This document shows positions 57,482 to 64,000 of a stretch of DNA of 64,000 nt, piece after piece. Below the pieces are notes generated by a model. That model worked only from the letters and a program-made list of their open reading frames with translations. It ran no database searches and was not told the DNA's origin. How positions within the stretch are numbered: position 1 is the first letter of the stretch; each line of letters opens with the position of its first letter. A program made the translations under genes and the position numbers. Source of the DNA: Roridomyces roridus (Eukaryota; Basidiomycota; Agaricomycetes; Agaricales; Mycenaceae); contig JARKIF010000063.1 of NCBI GenBank assembly GCA_029378245.1, positions 62,001 to 126,000 on the forward strand, read 5' to 3'.

Positions 57482-58366
57482 ACGTCCGAAATGGTGGAGT
57501 GTCCTCATTTGCATCGTACTTTGGCAGGGATATTCAGGGAAATAAGTGGAATTAATAAATCGTGGGTGTCGGACCACAAACCCATTTGGTAAAGTCGCCT
57601 CACCTGGCATGAAATATGTGCATTCTTCCTGAGTGCGCTGCATATCTGACTTGCGATGAATCGCCCAGGGTGTCCGCCACCATAAGACCGACATTGACGT
57701 GGTGCGGCGGGGAGCGGTCAGACCGACGGTGTTCTAACTTCTTGGTCTTCTGAAATCCCGGGGTAGATCCAGGCCTCTATTTGTGCCGGGCGAGAGAATC
57801 AGAGATGGGTCCAGTCGGAGTGAGTAGTAATGTGCCCGGATTGCAAGCAGAAGGCAGCAAGACGCAGACAGGGACGTAGAAGGTGGATGGAGTGGCCGCC
57901 CAAAGACATGCACCCTGAGATCGAGACCATTCTAGACTCCATCGTCGAGGGCCACTTTCATTGGCGGTCAGGCTAATCCCCTGCAATATCAACGCCCCTG
58001 CAAAGTCGAAGGTTTTCAAGACGACGATGGGGGTGGTGGGAAGAAGTGAGAATCATCCGATTGTCATCGGCCGAGTTAGCCGAGACCGCTTGGCTCTGAT
58101 CTGAGCCACCATGTACGATTCTCACTCGTCTGCCTCCTCCGACTCTTCCAAGCATCTCACATGGTTAAACGCTGGCGACGCTCTGCAGGCGACTCTCTGG
58201 AGGAAATCATCCGTCTGAAAGACCGGGGTCAAAGCAAGAGAACAATAGGCCATCATGGCGCTTTGCTGCTCGAACAATGGGACTTCGCTCGCTTTGAACA
58301 CGCTTCCTGATTTGGCTTGGACCACACACGGGTATAAAGGTGGGCACTCACCCATCTGAATCCCCC
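57482..58366. other. Intergenic region
   Basis: Nothing supported except a TATA-like GTATAAAGG at about 58332, 35 bp before the RRM-like gene. Confidence 0.5.
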
Positions 58367-59164
58367 ATGGATACTCAAACTCAAGAACGCAAAGAACACA
58401 AGGGCAAGCAGCGCGTTCAAGTAGACCCCGAGGCGGGTCCCACCCCTGCTGATCTGCTCAAAGCCGTGGGCGTGGCTTTCCGGAAGAAACTCGCCAAGGC
58501 ACGGGCTGCCGGGCCCGCACAGAGACTTGCAGAGCCTTGGGTGGCTGTCGGTCACGTACGTCCCTTTTCTCATACTGTCTTCCATAAAGATACTTATGCA
58601 CACAGATCGACCCAGAGACTACCGAGACTGAGCTTCGTGCTCACTTCACCCACGCTGGCGCCGTCCGCTCCGTCATTATCCGATACAGCTCGGGCACCGT
58701 CGACGAGCGGGTACGCACCGAGGGATATCGCTACGCCATGATCGTGTTTCGCGATTGCGGTGTTGCCCACGATGCGCTTCTCCTTTCTGGCTCCCGCGTC
58801 GGGGCGTCAACTTATCGTATCTCTGTGTGTTATTTTCCTTGCTTTGAGATCGTTCTGACGTTGACGGTGCGCAGGTGGTATCGACGCTCGCCGACCTCCC
58901 TGAGATCCGCGCCCTCGCAAAAGCTGCTGTCAATGCTGACAAGAACTCCGCCGCTGCGTCGGCCTCCACCAACGCCAAGTGTGTATTCGTTTCCGTTGCG
59001 TCCGTTTCCCCTCAACTTAATCTATGCACAGACCCCTCAAAGCGGAGGCGACCAAGCTTTGGCTCCATCGCCCCGAGATTCGGAACCAGCTAGCGCTGCA
59101 AGCGGAGAAGGGCAAGACGGTTTATGAGTTGCACGGAGTCGAGTTCACTCTCGAGACTGAGTAG
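58367..59164 (+). CDS. RRM-like RNA-binding protein
   Basis: Four exons (58367-58555, 58606-58824, 58875-58978, 59032-59164) give 214 aa. After a charged N-terminus and a short Ala/Lys helix (LLKAVGVAFRKKLAKARAAG) comes a single RRM-type fold: VAVGHIDPETTETELRAHF as the RNP2 side, then GYRYAMIVFRD where RNP1 is expected, and ALLLSGSRVGASTYRIS as the last strand. The aromatic pattern of RNP1 is only partly kept, so RNA binding is likely but not certain. The C-terminal third is a Lys/Ala-rich helix. It is possibly related to nuclear-pore or poly(A)-associated RRM proteins of basidiomycetes, but the assignment is weak. Confidence 0.72.
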
Positions 59165-60350
59165 GTTGCTATAGGTATCGGGCAATAGACTCTTCTGAAC
59201 CATGTACGACACCCTATGTTGAGAAATCCAGAATCTGAGCGTATCGACTTGGGTGGAGGCTCGCTCGTTCGAATCGGGAGCTACCCCTTGCAAGTTGCGG
59301 CTGAAACCTGTTTTTCCTGCCAATCCAGTGGGGTAGTTACGCTGTCGGATGAGCTCAGAGCAGACAGCACTTGAGCTCATAGCACAACTGGACGGCGAAA
59401 CGGATATTCACTGCAATCACACTGAAGTTGCAACCAGACCCAGGTCTCGCCCCAGACCGGACGAGGTAGATGATTAGGCTGCCACGCGTGGTATATTTTT
59501 TGGTCGGAATGGTGAGCGAGCCGCTGATACCACTGCGTATTTCGCACGCGTGAAATCCGGCTATTTAGCTGTCTTGGTGCGCACACCAATGCCTCTGTCA
59601 GGTGATATACAATAAGGGATAGGACTGAGCTCTGTGTCACTATTCGTGTATTAATGAGACAAGTACAAGTCGTCAGTACACTACGCTTGGCTATTCGTTC
59701 AAGTGGTCGGTTGTAGTGACTCCAATAGGCGGTTCGCGGGGACTACTACTTGTGGAGATACCATACCCAAGGAGATATACCAAGCCCAGGTGTATTCAGA
59801 AATGAGCTAGACTAGCTACAGAGCAAAGACGAAGGTTGCGCGGACGCGCAGTACTATTATGACAAGGTTTGCGGAGTACCTCGCGGACCGGTATAAGTCT
59901 ATATATATGTATACAAACAGAGTGGCTCGTGTAGGCGAGTTGGAGGAAATACTACCATTCGTTCCGGTATTGAAGAGACACCCAGAAAAGAGATGACAAG
60001 TGGGCGAGTCGAACTCGCGCAGGCACACTAGTATGATCGAGAACTGATCCGAGTACGATCATGATCATGGAAAGCGGCGGAGTCGCGGCAGACGATCAGA
60101 GCGATGATTGCGTCTGACAGAATATGCCAGGAGTAAGCCTTGAATGACGAAGATGGCGGACCGAGGTTATTTATGGACCTGGGTCGAGGGCTATAGTCAT
60201 AATGAGCGCTGGCTCAGCAAGAGAGTGTAATGAAACGACGGAATCAAATTACCAGGCCAATCGGCTCGAATGCCAAGACGGCATGACCGCCGATCAGACG
60301 GGCCAAGCAGCGACATAAGCAGCAGAACCACGTGAAGCGGTTCGAGGGGA
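59165..60350. other. Gene-poor region, possible retroelement 3' part
   Basis: No protein is recognised. From about 59640 the composition is purine-rich with many AGC/ACG words. It ends in TTCGAGGGGA at 60350, which looks like a polypurine tract directly before a sequence beginning TGTAATATAGGTGACAGG. Confidence 0.35.
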
Positions 60351-60960
60351 TGTAATATAGGTGACAGGACACCTAGGGTTATAGGGGAAGTACGGAAATA
60401 GGGACGGCAGGCGCGTAATAGTAGTTATATCATCAGATCAGTAGGGAGTAGTATATAAGGCCTGTAGATCCCGCCCTTGCAGCATTGCATTGTACGCCTT
60501 CTTGCCTAGACATTGGGTCGAAGCTTGATCTGTGGTTATAGTGCAGTCTTGTGACTTCCGCGGAGATTTGTTGTATCATTTCTCTTAGCTTAGACGCAAT
60601 ATCAAAGGTACCCGAGCTCTGGTTCAACTTGGGTCAGCTATAGTAACATACTTAAGGGGTAGTGGGTTGCCCTCTGTGCTATAGTTCCTCTTCGTGTTGT
60701 ATCGAAGTTGTATTGGTGTTTGGATATTGTGTGTTTCGGTCAATAAAATATAAAACCTTTTAACATCGTAACCTCGTGTTCGTTGTGAGCAGTCTACAAA
60801 CCAGTCAAGAGATTCCTCTTAGTTCAAAGACATTGAACTTGGTGTGAAACCTCGAGAGTCAACCTACAAGCTTCCGAGAACCAAACCGCGGAGTATCAGT
60901 CTTATCTGTATACTTCAGACGACCCCGAACTCAACTGTTAGGTGTCAGCGTGCTAGTCAA
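60351..60960 (+). repeat. Possible LTR-like sequence
   Basis: It starts TGTAATATAGGTGACAGG after a purine tract, contains TATATAAGG at about 60453 and AATAAAATA at about 60744, and the sequence changes character after about 60950. The right border is not defined and no second copy is in the window, so this stays a suggestion. Confidence 0.35.
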
Positions 60961-60965
60961 GGAAT

Positions 60966-61003
60966 TGTGTGTGTGTTGTGTGTGTTGTGTGTGTTGTGTG
61001 GTT
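60966..61003. repeat. TGTGTGTTG microsatellite
   Basis: Five irregular units of TGTGTGTTG. Confidence 0.8.
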
Positions 61004-62504
61004 AGTGTGTTGAGGAGTTGTATCGCTTCGCGGTCTACTTCTAGGACATTACCTACTCGAGCTATCTACTATACACTAGTGCGCATGACGCTGCGTATCA
61101 CCGCATTTGTCACGCAAGAAGACTTCGTTCGATAGTAAGTATGCCATGTGAGCTGAACCAAGAAACCATTGAACGTCGCCCTACTAGCTCTGATCACCCA
61201 AGTGTCGAATGGGTTTGACGACCCGGCACGCTCTGGATCTCTGAAATGTTCTGCGGTGTTCTGCGGTGCCGTATCGATCCAGTTCGGTGCCAGTTCAGTC
61301 ATCCAACCGCGACGTTTCTACCAAATGCAATGCTGGCATAAAAGATACAAGGCACTAACCCAGCACGAGGGATCCTCGGTGATAAGCAGTGTACTTTTAC
61401 ACGCCGGGAATTTACGAAATATCGTGTTTCCAGCTTACAAGCAAGTCCTGGGAACAGTGAGGCATAACATCAATGTTGAGGGTACATGTCCGCCTCGGGG
61501 CAGTGTATTAAACTCAAGGGCTTTGGGAATTAGTTGACGACTGTGTACTACTGCCCGAGAGTAACCAAGAGGATCAGAAGGGACTGCCCGTCCCACCTAC
61601 CAACAGAGACAATACTCGAACCGTACTCACCGGGAGTTGAACCTGGGGAGATCAGACTATTACGAATGTTGCATTACCCAACCATTCAGGCATGCACGTA
61701 GGGGCCGGACGTCAGAAAACGTCTGCCGGAGACATATCAGAGATACTGAGAAAGAGAAGTTCAACAAGCCGCGAGTGCCGACTTCCGGTATCACTGGCTC
61801 CAAAGCCAACCGAGACACAATTATCGATGATGAGGCTCGGGTGGGTTGATTACCTGCCTAGCAAGCCCCCGGCAGACTGGTGAAGGCATCTATGGCAGAA
61901 GGAAAGCTCCGGCCAGTCTGAGAGGGAAAGAGATAAACCGATGGAGCGTTCTGGAACTCCCGGCAGCACGTGAGGATCGACGGCTGACTGAGGCATCAAG
62001 CACGCAATCCTGACGAACCAATCGGAAAGAGGAATGAGAGCAATGCCATTGGCCAGACGAGGCCTTGGCATCACAGATACTATATATATTCTTCAGTCCG
62101 CAAAATGTATAAAAGCCATAGCAAAACACCATGTACAGTAGTAGATTTTACCCCTCCAATCTGTGAGACCAGTGCGAACAATAAATTGCTCAGAACACAA
62201 CCTAGAGACCAGAGTTTGACTGAGCCCCGGCTAGTTAGCTTGAGACTGCGCGTTCGGACACGACGAGCTTGAACCCCCGAGAGTTACCTTTGACGTTGTA
62301 CCGAGGTTTTGACGGACGAGACGCCTGTCCTACTACCCCGAACACACACACACGAGCATTGGATTGGTTGAGATTTAGATTTGATTAGTGGTTGAGTTTG
62401 TGGTTGAGTTATCTCACTACATTCGATACTACATAGAGTTTCTATTTCACGGCCGCACCCTAGTGCATCGTTTCATCGGAACGGACGGGGAGACACCCTT
62501 TGTT
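61004..62504. other. Gene-poor region with a tRNA-like scrap and LTR-like stretch
   Basis: 61628-61690, read on the minus strand, carries GGTTCAACTCC, the B-box of tRNA genes, but the cloverleaf is broken. 62083-62350 has ATGTATAAAAGCC, CAATAAATTG and a CA run like a second LTR-type promoter/polyadenylation region. No protein is seen. Confidence 0.3.
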
Positions 62505-63976
62505 TCAAAGTTTAGTTTCCAAAGCATTTCTTCTACGACGCATATTGTTCCACTCTTTCTCCCCGCCGCCATGAATTGCCCAAATCGCTTCCTCATCTTC
62601 CATCAACACCTTGAAACTAGGCTCCCAGATGGGCAACCTTTTCCTCCCCTCCGTCATGGTCGGATACACAAATCTGACACGCGCTTTCGTCGAATTCGTC
62701 TTGTCCCCAACTGGGCGAATTTGCGAGCCCGAAAAATCAAGCCCACCAAAATCCGCGGCCAGCCAGTTGGTTGACATTTTCCATCTTGGATCCGTGCAGG
62801 GTTTGCGTGGTAGGTGTTGATAGCGCGTCGCAGGTGTAGCGCAAGTTGTCCGACGGACCAGTCGTTGAACAGCCTCACTGGGATAGGGCGAACTGGGATA
62901 AATCCAATGGCGTTGCCAATGTAGTGTCCGATGGATTTCGTGGCGCTGCCAAAGATGGGTTGGTTGCGGATATCGGTGAGGAGGAGGAGGAGCATTGGTG
63001 TTGTATCGTTGACACGATGCCCAAGAGTTTCCTAGGGTAGACGGCGTTGAAAAGAAAGATCGGAAGTGGGCCAGAATCGCACCTTGTACCACCAGGCGAG
63101 GAGAATATCCGAAGTTCCAACCCATTCAGTTGACCCTTGTCTCTTTAACTCGTCCATGATCTGGCGCTTCCAATCCGCCAAAAATTGTTTCGGGACACGA
63201 ACAAAAGCATGGCGTTGCTCCGGGTCCCCAAATGCCTGCCACAGTTGGTCGTTTCCAAACACCGACTTGGGTATTGCAGTGGCCGCAGAATGCTCGGGGA
63301 GGAAGGTCTTGAAAGGCTGAGAGTCCCAATCCATTCCAACGATCTCATCAACATCTGCCCCGTTGAGTAGACGCGTCCATGCTTGCAGCATCGTGCCCAT
63401 GCCAACGCCGTCAAAACCCACATGTGGGGCAGTGATTCCGATGAATGTGAGGTCGTTGAATACGCAGACGTGTACATGCATCAACGGAGCTTTGGATTTA
63501 ATCCATTCGGCGAGGGTTATCGGTGCGCCTGGGCAACGGAAGTATGGTTCCAAGTTGGGGACGTCCACGATGATTGGCGAGGAAGCTGAAAATTCTGGCC
63601 AATCCATGGGGAGTTTGGGCCGTAAAGGGTTGGAGCGGTACGCATCGACATGGTTCTCCACCGTGAACCTCACAGCGGGCATGTCTGTGTTAAATTTCTC
63701 GGGGACTTGGAACTCGTACACCTACAAATGAACTTGAGCTTGGACACAAAGCTGGAAAGAAAACACGCGCACCCTATTCCGAAACGCAATCCTCGCCCCC
63801 GCCCTGGGAAATTTCCGTTCAATCAGGACTGTGATCGTATCCTCCAGCTTGCGCCCATCGAGCCGTGCATCTACGATGAGGCCGTTGATGACGATAATGT
63901 CTCGCATGACATGATCTAACGCAGTAATTGGAATGGGGGGAATGTGCACTCCTGGGGGAGGAGGTGTGGGGAGCAT
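62505..63976 (-). pseudogene. BAHD-like acyltransferase, copy 2, frameshifted and cut by the window edge
   Basis: Exons 63976-63773, 63721-63083 and from 63031 are open and in phase. The HxxxD motif is APHVGFDGVGMG. Other parts are DVPNLEPYFRCPGAPITLAE, TSDILLAWWYK and HYIGNAIGFIPVRPIPVR. Around 62810 the frame breaks. The family-like ending MSTNWLAADFGGLDFSGS, through to a stop at 62505, is one frame away; in the uninterrupted frame the protein runs out with basic residues to a stop at 62654. The first exon may begin beyond the right edge, since the frame is open there. It may be a pseudogene, or an uncorrected base could explain it. The family is shared with the gene at 54.9-56.7 kb. Confidence 0.7.
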
Positions 63977-64000
63977 GACACCAAGAGCCGACGTTGACCG

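Noticed and set aside
61628..61690. tRNA-like sequence on the minus strand with a GGTTCAACTCC B-box
   Set aside because: The acceptor and anticodon stems do not pair, so it is at most a relic; not listed as a tRNA gene.
1..64000. CRISPR arrays, operons or bacterial-type signals
   Set aside because: None seen; introns and gene families show a fungal nuclear genome.

Overview
The window is eukaryotic and looks like a filamentous basidiomycete, most likely Agaricomycetes. The genes are split by many introns of about 45-70 nt with GT..AG ends. The gene families (heme-thiolate peroxygenases, a hydrophobin, BTB and F-box proteins, thaumatin-like and small secreted proteins, BAHD-like acyltransferases) are typical of that class. 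I cannot name the species. All exon borders were deduced by hand from reading frame, splice sites and comparison between paralogues inside the window.

Layout. 0-2 kb: a rearranged scrap of a peroxygenase gene and a decayed gene of unknown function. 2.3-3.9 kb: two tandem isochorismatase-like genes. 5.2-8.7 kb: a coiled-coil/zinc-finger-like protein, an 0.8 kb inverted-repeat element and an intronless conserved protein. 9.7-11.5 kb: a hAT-type non-autonomous element. 12.3-17.0 kb: a hydrophobin gene cut in two by a 4.2 kb element that itself carries a 1.9 kb hAT-type element. 17.2-19.3 kb: a BTB/POZ gene broken by two further repeats. 19.5-21.2 kb: peroxygenase A. 22.6-23.9 kb: an acidic nuclear-type protein. 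25.8-27.4 kb: peroxygenase B. 27.8-29.1 kb: an F-box gene. 29.5-34.2 kb: decayed DUF2828/vWA sequence on both sides of an intact casein kinase 2 alpha gene. 35.4-36.0 kb: cytochrome c. 36.3-37.3 kb: secreted-protein copy 1. 38.9-42.8 kb: peroxygenases C and D, tail to tail. 45.3 kb: an eight-cysteine secreted peptide. 46.2-47.0 kb: a thaumatin-like protein. 48.1-51.7 kb: secreted-protein copies 2 and 3, copy 3 split by an insertion. 52.4-53.7 kb: an F-box/leucine-rich gene. 54.1-57.5 kb: a BAHD-like acyltransferase between two inverted-repeat elements. 58.4-59.2 kb: an RRM-like gene. 59.2-62.5 kb: gene-poor and retroelement-like. 62.5-64 kb: a second, frameshifted BAHD-like gene at the window edge.

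Two themes stand out. First, a family of four intact secreted peroxygenase genes all place the heme-ligand cysteine on a 6-nt micro-exon and differ by clean intron losses. Second, many short non-autonomous DNA transposons have perfect 8-10 bp target duplications. Each of the hAT-type ones is packed with its own short palindromic word, and the insertions have broken at least three genes (hydrophobin, BTB, secreted-protein copy 3). The housekeeping genes (CK2, cytochrome c) remain intact among the debris.
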